Source: Rhizobium redzepovicii | Lineage (GTDB): Bacteria > Pseudomonadota > Alphaproteobacteria > Rhizobiales > Rhizobiaceae | Reading direction: 5' to 3' | Length of the DNA stretch: 35,136 nucleotides | NCBI RefSeq assembly: GCF_019793435.1 | Contig: NZ_JAILYH010000034.1 | Coordinates: 1 to 35,136, forward strand | Shown: one piece after another, positions 24,859 through 33,848 of the stretch | Layout: the number at the start of each line of letters is the position of its first letter | Position numbering within the stretch: the stretch's first letter is position 1 | Position numbers and translations under genes: made by a program | Notes under the pieces: model-generated | The model's input: the letters and a program-made list of their open reading frames with translations, nothing else | Databases searched by the model: none | What the model was told of the DNA's origin: nothing

Positions 24859-24898
24859 TGACGAAATTCAAAAATCGTCAGTCGTAATTCGGGCATCA
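24838..24898. promoter_or_regulatory. Long inverted repeat, likely TetR operator
   Basis: Perfect 13-base arms TTACGACTGACGA (24852-24864) and TCGTCAGTCGTAA (24875-24887) flank a 10-base AT-rich centre. Outside them, TGATGCC (24838-24844) and GGCATCA (24892-24898) are also inverted copies, though with unequal spacing. The repeat ends 5 bases before the ATG of the TetR gene and overlaps its promoter, as expected for autoregulation. Confidence 0.65.
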
Positions 24899-24903
24899 AA
24901 ACC

Positions 24904-25512
24904 ATGGACGACATCACGGAAAATACGCTCGACGTCATCCGGCAGGAGAATGTCACCCGCATTCTTGATGCGGCCGAGCGGCTGTTTCGTCACTATGGCT
25001 ACAGCAAGACGACGGTGGCCGACATTGCCCGCGATCTCGGCATGTCGCCGGCCAATATCTATCGTTTCTTTGCCTCCAAGGTGGAAATCCACCAGGCGCT
25101 CTGCGGCCGCATGCTCGCCACCGCCTATCAAATCGCCTACGACATCCGCCATCAGCCGATCAGCGCCAGCGAGCGGCTGCGCCGCTATGTCGAGACCCAG
25201 CATCAGTTGACGCTCGATCTGATGCTCGACGAAATGAAGGTCCACGAGATGATCATCGTCGCGATCGAGCGCGACTGGCATGTCATCGAGAAACATATCG
25301 ACCGCGTCCATGATCTGATTGCCGAAATAATTGCCGAGGGGATTGCTGCGGGCGAGTTCGCCGAGCAGGACCCGGTCGTCGCGTCACGTTGCTTCGGCGC
25401 GGCGACGATCAATCTCTGCCATCCGCAGATGGTGGCGCAATGTCTTGCCAAAACCAACCGCGCGAGTGTCGACGAACTGATCGACTACGTGATCAGGGCG
25501 CTGAAGAAATAA
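24904..25512 (+). CDS. TetR/AcrR-family transcriptional regulator
   Basis: 202 residues. The N-terminal TetR HTH is at about 15-62 (RILDAAERLFRHYGYSKTTVADIARDLGMSPANIYRFF, written here as one family motif across two helices). The rest is the helical ligand-binding and dimer domain. It most likely represses itself and the efflux genes that follow (adaptor 50 bases downstream, then the RND pump), a standard arrangement. It has no strong ribosome site before ATG 24904; the inverted repeat ends just upstream. The inducing compound is unknown. Confidence 0.92.
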   Translation: MDDITENTLDVIRQENVTRILDAAERLFRHYGYSKTTVADIARDLGMSPANIYRFFASKVEIHQALCGRMLATAYQIAYDIRHQPISASERLRRYVETQHQLTLDLMLDEMKVHEMIIVAIERDWHVIEKHIDRVHDLIAEIIAEGIAAGEFAEQDPVVASRCFGAATINLCHPQMVAQCLAKTNRASVDELIDYVIRALKK

Positions 25513-25562
25513 CGGGCGGCAGCCGCCGCCAAGACCCCCGAAACGATCCAGGAGTGCGGAAG

Positions 25563-26702
25563 ATGTTTTCGCTCAAGACCCTCAGCCATCGCATGCCGTC
25601 CGTCGCCCGCCTCGTGTTTGTCGGCGCCATCGGCATCGGCGTTTCCGCCTGCTCGGAAGAGAAGGCTGAGGTCAAGCAAGTCATCCGGCCGGTAAAGGTC
25701 GTCGAGATCGCCAAGGCCGGCGATACCCGCAAGCTCGACTATTCCGGCTCGGTCAAGGCGCGCACGGAGATGAACCTCGGGTTTCGCGTCGCCGGCAAGA
25801 TCACAGAGCGCCTCGTCGATATCGGCGACCGGGTGATGCCGGGTGACGTTCTCGCCCGTGTCGACGCCACTGATTACCAGCTGGCGGTCAAGACGGCGGA
25901 AGCCAATCTCGCCGCGGCCGAAAGAAGCGTCGAAACCGCCGATCTTGCCAATAAACGCGCCGAGCAGCTTTTCGACAAGAGCGTCGCTCCGAAATCGCAG
26001 CTCGAGCAGGCCGCCCTCAGCCACGACCAGGCGATTTCGCAGCGCGATGCCGCGCTCTCCGCACTTGACCAGGCGAAGAACCAGGTGAGCTACACCGAGC
26101 TCAAGGCCGGCCAGAACGGCATCGTCACATCAATCAATGCCGATACCGGTCAGGTCGTCGGCTCCGGCACGGCCGTCGTCACCGTTGCCGTCGACGGCGA
26201 GAAGGAAGTGCAGATCGCGATTCCGGAAAACGACATTGCCGAATTCAAGCCGGGCAAGACCGTCAAGACAAGCTTCTGGGCCGATAAAAAGCTGCTGCTC
26301 GACGGCAAGGTGCGCGAGGTTTCCGGGAGCGCCGACCAGCAGTCGCGCACTTTCGCGGTGCGGGTCAGCCTGCCGAACGATCCGCGCGTGCTGCTCGGCA
26401 TGACGGCGACGATCGAGGCCGATGTCGATAACGGCAACAGCTATGTCTCCATCCCACTCAGCGCACTGGCTGAGAAAGACGGCAAGCAGATGGTCTGGAC
26501 CGTCGACCGCGATACGGCGACCGTGCATGGCCGCGACATCCAGGTCGCCGATTTCACCGGCGACGGCGTGCATGTAACCGAAGGCCTCGATACCGGCGAT
26601 CTCGTCGTCGCGGCCGGCACGCAGTTCATGACCGAAAATCTGAAGGTGAAGGTGCCGGACCAGCAGTCGGCGCTCGCCGATACGGAACAGACCGTCCGCT
26701 GA
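25563..26702 (+). CDS. RND efflux periplasmic adaptor lipoprotein (HlyD/AcrA family)
   Basis: 379 residues from ATG 25563 (AGGAG ribosome site 9 bases upstream). The first 30 residues form a lipoprotein signal with lipobox VSAC, Cys30, so the protein is anchored by lipid in the periplasm. Adaptor domains follow: a lipoyl/barrel-sandwich half (NLGFRVAGKITERLVDIGDRV), a coiled-coil hairpin (about 110-175), the second lipoyl half (ELKAGQNGIVTSINADTGQVV), then beta-barrel and membrane-proximal parts. It joins the RND pump at 26728 to an outer-membrane channel, which is not in the window. The gap to the pump gene is 25 bases. Confidence 0.92.
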   Translation: MFSLKTLSHRMPSVARLVFVGAIGIGVSACSEEKAEVKQVIRPVKVVEIAKAGDTRKLDYSGSVKARTEMNLGFRVAGKITERLVDIGDRVMPGDVLARVDATDYQLAVKTAEANLAAAERSVETADLANKRAEQLFDKSVAPKSQLEQAALSHDQAISQRDAALSALDQAKNQVSYTELKAGQNGIVTSINADTGQVVGSGTAVVTVAVDGEKEVQIAIPENDIAEFKPGKTVKTSFWADKKLLLDGKVREVSGSADQQSRTFAVRVSLPNDPRVLLGMTATIEADVDNGNSYVSIPLSALAEKDGKQMVWTVDRDTATVHGRDIQVADFTGDGVHVTEGLDTGDLVVAAGTQFMTENLKVKVPDQQSALADTEQTVR

Positions 26703-26727
26703 TCGCGTCGCAAAAGGGAATAAAACC

Positions 26728-29700
26728 ATGGACGCCAACACCACCGAAAAGCGGCCCTTCAATCTGTCTCGCTGGGCGATCGGCCATCCGAGCATAGCCC
26801 GCTTCCTCTTCGGGCTGATCATCATCACCGGAGTGCTCGGTCTGATGCGCATGGGCCAGCGCGAGGATCCCGAATTCACCTTCCGCGTCATGGTTGTTCA
26901 GGCGATCTGGCCGGGCGCTTCCATCCAGGAGATGGAAGACCAGGTCGTCAACAAGATCGAGCGCAAGCTGCAGGAAACGCCGCATATCGACTGGGTGAAG
27001 TCCTATACGCGGGCCGGCAGTGCGATCATCACCCTGCAGGTCAAGGGCGACACGAATTCGAAGGACGTGGCAGATGCCTTCTACCAGGCGCGCAAGAAGG
27101 TCGGCGACATCTCCAGCGAGCTGCCGCAGGGCCTGCTCGGCCCCTATTTCAACGACGAGTTCGGCGATACTTTCATCACGCTGCATTCGATCAGCGGCGA
27201 GGGCTATTCCTATCCGGAACTGAAGAAATTCGCGATCCAGGCGCGCGACATGCTGCTGACGACACCTGGTGTCGAGAAGGCGGTGATCATCGGCGACCAG
27301 CCTGAGAAGATCTATATCGACGTCTCGTCCAAAGCGCTTGCCGAGCGAGGCCTGACGATCCTCGATCTGCAGAACGCCATCAAGGGCCAGAACAATGTCG
27401 ATCCGGCAGGTTCCGTCGATACCGGCCTGCGCTCAGTGCGCATTTCCGTCGAAGGCGACGTGAAGAAGGCGGAGGATATCCGCGAGTTGCGCCTTCGCGC
27501 CGGCGGCCAGGTGACGCGGCTCGGCGATATCGCCACCGTCAGTTCCGGGCTCGAAGATCCCTATCAGCGCAAGTATCGTTTCAACGGCCATGACAGCGTT
27601 CAGGTCGGCGTCGTGATGGCCAAGGGCTTCAACGTCACCGACGTCGGCAAGGGCGTCGAGGCGACCTATCAGCGCTTCGAGGAGGCGCTGCCTTATGGCG
27701 TTGCCGTCGATCAGATTGCCAATCAGCCCGACGTGGTGACGGATGCGGTCAGCGAATTCATGCATGCGCTCGGCGAAGCCCTGGTCATTGTGCTGGTGGT
27801 CTCGTTCCTGTCGATCGGCTGGCGCTCGGGCCTGGTCATCGCCATCGCCATTCCACTGGTGCTCGCCGCCACATTCGCGCTGATGTACGAACTCGGCATC
27901 GACCTGCAGCGCATTTCGCTCGGAGCGCTGATCATCGCGCTCGGCCTGCTCGTCGACGATGCGATGATCGTCGTCGAGATGATGGAGCGAAAGCTGGAGG
28001 AGGGGCTGGTCAAGATCGAAGCTGCAAGCTTCGCCTATTCCTCGACCGCCTTCCCGATGCTGACGGGCACGCTGATCACCACGGCCGGCTTCATACCCGT
28101 CGGCTTCGCGGCATCGACGGCCGGTGAATATGTGCGTTCGCTGTTTTATGTCGTCGGCATCGCGCTCGTCACCTCCTGGTTCGTCGCGGTCTATTTCACG
28201 CCGTGGCTCGGCTATATGATCCTCAAGCAGCGCCATCACGCCGGCGAGCATCACGACGCCTTCGACACGCGCTTCTATCGGCGTCTGCGCGGCACGGTCG
28301 GCTGGGCGGTACGCCATCGGGTTATCGTGCTGCTCTTGACGCTCGGCACCTTTGCCACCAGCCTCTGGGCCTTCCAGTTCATTCCACAGAATTTCTTCCC
28401 GCAATCGTCGCGGCCGGAAATCCTCGTCGATCTCTGGCTACCCGAGGGCACCAGCATCAAGGAGGTCGAGGTCCAGGCCAAGGCGCTGGAAGCGAAGATG
28501 ATGGATGATCCTGACAAGCGGTTCATCGCCACCTATATCGGCGAAGGTGCGCCGCGCTTCTTCCTGCCGCTCGACCAGCAGTTGCGCAATCCGAACTTCG
28601 CCCAGCTCCTCGTCATGGCCAATGACGAACCGGCGCGCGAGCGGCTGATCGTCAAGCTGCGGACGATCCTTGCGGAAGATTTCCCGGAGATTCGCGGCAA
28701 GGTCGATCGGCTCTTCCTTGGCCCGCCCACAGGCTGGCCGGTGCAGATGCGGGTCATGGGGCCCGACCGCCAAGAAGTGCGGGCAATCGCCGATCAGGTG
28801 AAGGCGCGCTTTCAGGCCAACCCCATGCTCGGCGCCATCCACGACGACTGGCTGGAACAGGTGCCGGCAATGAAGCTGGTGATCGACCAGGACCGGGCCC
28901 GGGCGCTCGGCGTCACCTCGCAGCGCGTGCGCCAGATGCTGCAGACCGCCATGTCGGGTGCCGCCCTCGACGATTTCCGTGACGGCGAGGAGACGGTCTC
29001 GATCGTTGCCCGCGAGCCGGACGCCAGCCGTTCTCTGCTGTCGGCGGTCAACTCGGTCTATGTGCCGACGGATTTCGGCGGTTTCGTGCCGGTCTCGCAG
29101 CTTGCCAAGGTCGTGCCGGTTATGGAGCAGGGCATCGAATGGCGGCGCGACAGGCTGCCGACCATCACCGTGCGGGCGACGCTGCCGGATGGGGTGCAGC
29201 CGAACGACGTGGTGATGAAAATGTATGCCGACATGAAGGACATGCGCGACAGCCTGCCTGCCGGCTACAAGGTCGAAATCCAGGGCGGCGCCGAGGACGC
29301 GGCGGAAAGCCAGATGTCGATCGCCGCCAAGGCGCCGATCATGCTTGCGGTGATCATCGTACTGCTGATGGTGCAGCTGCAGCATTTCGGCAAGGCGATG
29401 CTGGTGCTCGCCACCGGGCCGCTCGGCATCATCGGTGCGGCCGCCGCCCTGCTGATCAGCGGCGCTCCTTTCGGCTTCGTGGCGATCCTCGGCGTCATCG
29501 CCCTGCTCGGCATCATCATGCGCAATTCGATCATCCTGGTCGATCAGATCGACCAGGACATCAAGGCCGGCATGCACCGGCAGGAGGCGATCGTCGGGGC
29601 TGCCGTGCGGCGTTTCCGGCCGATCATGCTGACGGCGCTGACCGCCGTCCTGGCGCTGATCCCAATCTCGCGCGGCGTCTTCTGGGGTCCGCTCGCCTAC

Positions 29701-29874
29701 GCAATGATGGGCGGCATCCTGGTTGCGACAGTGCTGACAATTCTGGTTCTGCCCGCCGGCTACGCTCTCTTCTTCGGCCGGGAGCCGAAGGCAAGGGACG
29801 AACCAGGTCGGGATGCCGACGCCATCCAGGAAGAGGCGGATGACAGACATCCGCCGGCGTTGGCAGCAGAGTGA
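26728..29874 (+). CDS. RND-family efflux transporter (AcrB/HAE1-like inner-membrane pump)
   Basis: 1048 residues, the length usual for AcrB-type pumps. The first membrane helix is at about 20-40, and two large periplasmic loops follow it and the seventh helix. The proton-relay pair is Asp410-Asp411 in the fourth helix (LGLLVDDAMIVVEMMERK). It uses the proton gradient to expel hydrophobic or amphipathic compounds through a tripartite system with the adaptor at 25563. The substrate is unknown; plant phenolics or bile-type compounds are plausible for a rhizobium, but this is inference. The ribosome site is AAAAGGGA. The stop is followed at once by a strong terminator. No outer-membrane channel gene is nearby. 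Confidence 0.95.
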   Translation: MDANTTEKRPFNLSRWAIGHPSIARFLFGLIIITGVLGLMRMGQREDPEFTFRVMVVQAIWPGASIQEMEDQVVNKIERKLQETPHIDWVKSYTRAGSAIITLQVKGDTNSKDVADAFYQARKKVGDISSELPQGLLGPYFNDEFGDTFITLHSISGEGYSYPELKKFAIQARDMLLTTPGVEKAVIIGDQPEKIYIDVSSKALAERGLTILDLQNAIKGQNNVDPAGSVDTGLRSVRISVEGDVKKAEDIRELRLRAGGQVTRLGDIATVSSGLEDPYQRKYRFNGHDSVQVGVVMAKGFNVTDVGKGVEATYQRFEEALPYGVAVDQIANQPDVVTDAVSEFMHALGEALVIVLVVSFLSIGWRSGLVIAIAIPLVLAATFALMYELGIDLQRISLGALIIALGLLVDDAMIVVEMMERKLEEGLVKIEAASFAYSSTAFPMLTGTLITTAGFIPVGFAASTAGEYVRSLFYVVGIALVTSWFVAVYFTPWLGYMILKQRHHAGEHHDAFDTRFYRRLRGTVGWAVRHRVIVLLLTLGTFATSLWAFQFIPQNFFPQSSRPEILVDLWLPEGTSIKEVEVQAKALEAKMMDDPDKRFIATYIGEGAPRFFLPLDQQLRNPNFAQLLVMANDEPARERLIVKLRTILAEDFPEIRGKVDRLFLGPPTGWPVQMRVMGPDRQEVRAIADQVKARFQANPMLGAIHDDWLEQVPAMKLVIDQDRARALGVTSQRVRQMLQTAMSGAALDDFRDGEETVSIVAREPDASRSLLSAVNSVYVPTDFGGFVPVSQLAKVVPVMEQGIEWRRDRLPTITVRATLPDGVQPNDVVMKMYADMKDMRDSLPAGYKVEIQGGAEDAAESQMSIAAKAPIMLAVIIVLLMVQLQHFGKAMLVLATGPLGIIGAAAALLISGAPFGFVAILGVIALLGIIMRNSIILVDQIDQDIKAGMHRQEAIVGAAVRRFRPIMLTALTAVLALIPISRGVFWGPLAYAMMGGILVATVLTILVLPAGYALFFGREPKARDEPGRDADAIQEEADDRHPPALAAE

Positions 29875-29877
29875 GGA

Positions 29878-29908
29878 CGGCGCGGCGAAAGCCGCGCCGC
29901 TTTCCTTT
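29878..29908 (+). terminator. Intrinsic terminator after the RND pump gene
   Basis: CGGCGCGGC, loop GAAA, GCCGCGCCG (29878-29899), a perfect 9-bp stem with a stable tetraloop, followed by CTTTCCTTT. It starts 3 bases after the stop codon. Confidence 0.85.
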
Positions 29909-30047
29909 GCCGACGACAGGTCTTCGTCAAAGTCCGCCCCGTCTGAGTTCGCGCCGATTCCATTGAAGTCCCGAACAGGCTAAGCTGCGAAGGACTGCCG
30001 GAAGACCAGCCGTGATCCCGGCCGTTCGTTGACGGGGAGGGCGCGAC

Positions 30048-31957
30048 ATGGCCGATTATAGTCTGGAGACAAGCTGGCGCCCGGTCGAAGGCAGTTTCGG
30101 GCGCTTGACCTTCACGCTCCACAATCTTTCTGCCGAGCCGTTGTCCGGCTTCTTGCTCTGCTATACGTCCGAGACGCGGGTTGCCGGCAAACATGTCTGC
30201 GCTGGCGCCAGCCTCAAGCGGCAGGTTGCGCATTTTCATGAGTTCCTGCCGCCTGAGGGGCTGAGTGTACCGCCGGGCGGGCGCTGGCGGTTCACTGTCG
30301 AGGGGCTGAGCCGAGAGCCGAAACATGTCACGGCTGGCGTCAAATCTGCTTATCTGACGCTTGCCGACGGCCGTCACCTTCCGGTCGATTTCGGCGATCT
30401 GATGCTTGAAGGCCGGGATGGCGGTGTGTCGCCGCCGCTCTTGCCGCCGGGCAAAGCCGACGAACCCTACGCGCTGCTCCCCTGGCCGCTGTCGCTCGGG
30501 CTGAAGGCGGGTGACTTGCCCGCCACCCTCTATCCGGCCGAGAGGACGCCGCCTGATGCGATCGAGGCCCTCTCCCAGGTTCTTTCTCTCTACCAGCGCC
30601 TCTACTCAGCCGAAGACGCGCCGTTTTCGCTGAGTGCCGTCGAAGGCGGGCGGCGCATTCGTTTCGTCGCCGAATCGTCGATCGCTGCCTTCGCCTACGA
30701 GCTGCGTTTCACCGCGCATGAGATCGTGCTTTCGAGCGCGGATGACGCGGGGCGGCGCTACGGCCTCATCAGCCTGGCGCAGCTGCTGCATGGCGCCTGC
30801 GCCGATGGCGAACGATTTAAATTCCCCAACTTCGGCACGATCGCCGACCAGCCGCGTTATGACTGGCGCGGCTGCCATCTCGATGTGTCCCGGCAGTTCT
30901 ATCCGGTCGCCGACATCCTGCGGCTGATCGATATCCTCGCCTGGAACAAGCTCAATATCTTTCATTGGCACCTGACCGACGACGAAGCCTGGCGGCTGGA
31001 GATCAAGGCCTATCCAGCGCTGACGGAGATCGGCGCGCGGCGCGGGCCGGACGAGGTCCTCGTGCCACAGCTCGGCGACGGGGCGGAAACACGCGCCGGC
31101 CATTACACGCAGGATGATATAAGGCGGATCGTTGCGCATGCCGCCTCGCTCGGTGTCGCGGTCGTGCCGGAAATCGACATTCCAGGCCACAACACCGCAG
31201 CCTTGTTCTCGCTGCCCAGCTCGTCGACGGGCAGGAAGCGCCGGACAGCTATCACGCAGTGCAGGGTTACGCCAACAATGCGCTCAATCCGGCGGTCGAA
31301 TTCACCTATGAATTTCTCGGCAAGGTATTCGACGAAGTCGTGACGCTGTTTCCGAGCGAATATATCCACATCGGCGGCGACGAGGTAGCGCAGGGCGCCT
31401 GGCTTTGCTCGCCACTCTGTCAGGCACTGATGAAGCGGGAGAAGCTTGCCGGCACCGCCGAGCTGCAGTCTTATTTCCTGAAACGCATCAAGATGATGCT
31501 GTCGGAGCGCGGCAGGAAGCTCGCCGGCTGGAACGAGGTCTCGCATGGCGGCGGTGTCGATCGCGACGGCACGCTGCTGATGGCGTGGGAAAAGCCTGCC
31601 GTCGGCGTCGAGCTGGCGCAGCAAGGCTACGACGTGGTGATGACGCCGGGACAGGCCTATTATCTCGACATGGCGCAGGCCGAAGCCTGGGCGGAGCCCG
31701 GCGCGGCATGGGCAGGCTATTCGGCCCCGGAACATACCTATGCTTACGAAGCCGAGGGCGAACTGCCGCAGGCGCTGCAGGAGAAGATGCGCGGCATCCA
31801 CGCTTGCATCTGGACTGAAAACTTTCTCTCTCGCGCCTATTTCAACCGGCTGGTCTTTCCGCGCCTTCCAGCCGTCGCCGAGGCCGCATGGACACCCTCG
31901 GACCGGAAGGATTGGGACAGGTTCGCAGCGATCGTGCGGATGTGGCCTATGCTTTAG
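30048..31957 (+). pseudogene. Beta-N-acetylhexosaminidase (GH20), broken by a one-base frameshift
   Basis: Two overlapping frames together encode one GH20 protein of about 636 residues. The first frame (30048-31343) gives the N-terminal beta domain (about 1-265) and the first part of the barrel (YDWRGCHLDVSRQFYP, KLNIFHWHLTDDEAW, VVPEIDIPGHNTAALFSLP). The rest continues in the -1 frame from about 31215 with QLVDGQEAPDSYHAVQGYANN through HIGGDEVAQGAW, which carries the catalytic Asp-Glu pair, to 31957. Adding one base at CTGCCC|AGC (31212-31220) restores CTG CCC CAG CTC and a continuous protein. As written, the first frame ends in 42 unrelated residues and lacks the catalytic pair. No ribosome site precedes the second frame. 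It is either a recent pseudogene or a sequencing error. ATG 30048 has GGGAGGG upstream. No signal peptide is seen. Confidence 0.88.
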
Positions 31958-32870
31958 GAAGCAATGCTTCGGCTTTCAGCCCGAGCAGCGCTGCGCCGAT
32001 CAGGCCGGGTTCGATGCGGCATTGGCTGCGCACCACCAGCGGCCGGTCGAACTTGCGCAGGATGCGGGCGCGCACGGCGTGGTCGAGTTCAGCAAGCAGC
32101 GGCTCGACATTGGACAGGCCGCCGCCGACGGGCACGATGGTCGCGCCGGTGATGTTGATCGTCAGCGCCAGGGGCGAGGCGACGAGATCGACATAGACGT
32201 CGATCGTCCGTGTCGCCTTCTCCTCGCCACGCTGCCATTGAGCGATGATCTCTTCGCTCGAAAGGTCGAGATCATGCAGCGTCTTGTGCAGGCGCTCCAG
32301 GCCACGGGCGCCGCCGACGGTGTCGACGCAGCCTTTCTGGCCGCAGCCGCAGGCATAGGCGGGAATGGCGGCAGGCGGATTGCCGGCTGCCGAGGCGATG
32401 ATCGGCCCGTGACCCCATTCGCCGGCAAAACCGCCGGCCTCATTGACGAGGCGGCCATCGGCAATCAGGCCGCCGCCGACGCCGGTGCCGAGTATGGCGC
32501 CGAAGACGATGCGATGGCCGCGACCGGCGCCGAGGCCGGCCTCGGCCATGGCGAAGCAATCGGCGTCATTGGCGATCAGTGCCGGCAGACGGAGTTCGGC
32601 TTCGAGATCGGCGGCCAGCGTGCGGCCATGGATGCAGGGAATGTTGGCGCAGATCAGCCGCTGCGTGTCGGGATCGACCACGCCGGCGATGGAAAGCGCA
32701 ATACGGCTCGGCTCTTCGCCGGTTTCGGCGATGATGGCACGCAGGGTGTCGACGAAAGCGGCGAAATCATCCTTCGGCGTCGGGCGCCGGCCGAGGGGGA
32801 CGATGTCCGTCTCGGAACGGGCAACGCCACCCTTTATGGCGGAGCCGCCGATGTCGAATGAGATGATCAT
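31947..32870 (-). CDS. ROK-family sugar kinase (candidate N-acetylglucosamine kinase)
   Basis: 307 residues from ATG 32870 (AGGGTGG ribosome site). The phosphate-binding start is SFDIGGSAIKGG. The likely catalytic base is Asp102 (NDADCF), the glycine-rich loop is GTGVGGGLI, and a zinc site is formed by His154 (GEWGHGP) with Cys174, Cys176 and Cys181 (ACGCGQKGCVD). ROK kinases phosphorylate glucose, N-acetylglucosamine, fructose or ManNAc; GlcNAc is suggested by the hexosaminidase gene opposite, whose last 11 bases overlap the end of this gene. A longer in-frame start at 32954 is possible but adds residues before the conserved core. Upstream lies a 183-base gap to exoD with no clear feature. 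Confidence 0.9.
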   Translation of the reverse strand: MIISFDIGGSAIKGGVARSETDIVPLGRRPTPKDDFAAFVDTLRAIIAETGEEPSRIALSIAGVVDPDTQRLICANIPCIHGRTLAADLEAELRLPALIANDADCFAMAEAGLGAGRGHRIVFGAILGTGVGGGLIADGRLVNEAGGFAGEWGHGPIIASAAGNPPAAIPAYACGCGQKGCVDTVGGARGLERLHKTLHDLDLSSEEIIAQWQRGEEKATRTIDVYVDLVASPLALTINITGATIVPVGGGLSNVEPLLAELDHAVRARILRKFDRPLVVRSQCRIEPGLIGAALLGLKAEALLPKA

Positions 32871-33053
32871 TGCCACCCTGCCGTTTCTCTGGTCTGTGCT
32901 GTCTGCTCGCACTGTTGGCGGGGAATTACAAGCCTTCATTCGCCGGTCTGCCATGCGCTCGCGGCCTCAATCGCTATTCGGTTCCGCAAGTCATTCAATT
33001 GGCATATTGCGTGGCCACAATCCGAGCCCGCACGTCCATCACTCACTGGTATC

Positions 33054-33713
33054 ATGACCATCGAAAACGCCGATTCCCACAGACGCAGAAGACCCCGTCC
33101 ACCCCGTCCCAAAGGCCGTCGCCTTTCATCCATCCTGCGGCAGCTGGCCGCCGACCGGAGTCGGGAGCGGATTTCGATCGGCGATCTGTTCCAGACGATG
33201 GGCGACCGGGCGATCAGCGCGTTGATGCTGATCTTCGCGCTGCCGAACGCTTTTCCGACGCCGCCCGGAACGTCGGCCGTGCTCGGCGCGCCGTTGGTCT
33301 TCCTGGCGGTACAGTTGACCTTCGGGCTGAAGCCCTGGCTGCCGAGGGTGATTGCCGACCGTTCGATGCGGCGGGAGGATTTCGAAACCATTGTCGGCCG
33401 CATCCATCGCTGGCTCGCCTGGGCGGAGCGGATGCTGAAGCCGAGGTTGGCGATCTTCGCCGAGCCGCCGGCGGAATATCTCGCCGGGGCCGCATGCCTA
33501 CTGCTGTCGATCGTGCTGTTGCTGCCGGTGCCGCTCGGCAACATGCTGCCGGCAATCACGATCTCGGTCTTCGCTTTCGGCATACTGGGCCGCGACGGGC
33601 TCTTTGCGCTGATCGGCTTCATCATGACGGCCGTGTCGCTGGTCGTTGCCGGCGGCGTGATTTACGGCCTGGTGAAGGCGGCGATCTATCTCGTCATGCA
33701 ATGGTTTGCCTAA
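33054..33713 (+). CDS. exoD: ExoD-family exopolysaccharide synthesis protein
   Basis: 219 residues, an integral membrane protein with a basic, Pro/Arg-rich N-terminus (about 1-25) and three to four membrane segments (ALMLIFALPNAFPTPPG; LAGAACLLLSIVLLLPVPLG; LFALIGFIMTAVSLVVAGG). The core DRAISALMLIFALPNAFPTPPG is the mark of the ExoD family, linked in Sinorhizobium to exopolysaccharide production, alkali tolerance and nodule invasion; its biochemical role is not settled. It stands alone between the divergent kinase and the SorC regulator. The start ATG at 33054 has no strong ribosome site. Confidence 0.9.
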   Translation: MTIENADSHRRRRPRPPRPKGRRLSSILRQLAADRSRERISIGDLFQTMGDRAISALMLIFALPNAFPTPPGTSAVLGAPLVFLAVQLTFGLKPWLPRVIADRSMRREDFETIVGRIHRWLAWAERMLKPRLAIFAEPPAEYLAGAACLLLSIVLLLPVPLGNMLPAITISVFAFGILGRDGLFALIGFIMTAVSLVVAGGVIYGLVKAAIYLVMQWFA

Positions 33714-33848
33714 GCAGCGTCGGTTATTTGGCGGAGCTCTTTGCAACAGGCTCGACATTTGCCTGATTTTTGTTTTGATCTGGCGCGATACAATTTCAAA
33801 TCATGTTCGGCGGCGGCACGCCGGCTCACTTTGCGTGGTAGGCATTCA

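Noticed and set aside
28438..29850. A 470-codon minus-strand frame opposite the RND pump
   Set aside because: Low-complexity His/Asp/Arg-rich shadow translation; the plus strand encodes a clear RND protein.
31205..31262. Programmed -1 ribosomal frameshifting in the GH20 gene
   Set aside because: There is no X-XXY-YYZ slippery heptamer at the junction and no obvious downstream stem; CCC to GCC re-pairing would be poor. A base loss or sequencing error is simpler.
31259..31957. A separate gene starting at GTG 31259
   Set aside because: There is no ribosome site, and the protein begins in the middle of the GH20 barrel. It is the second half of the broken gene.
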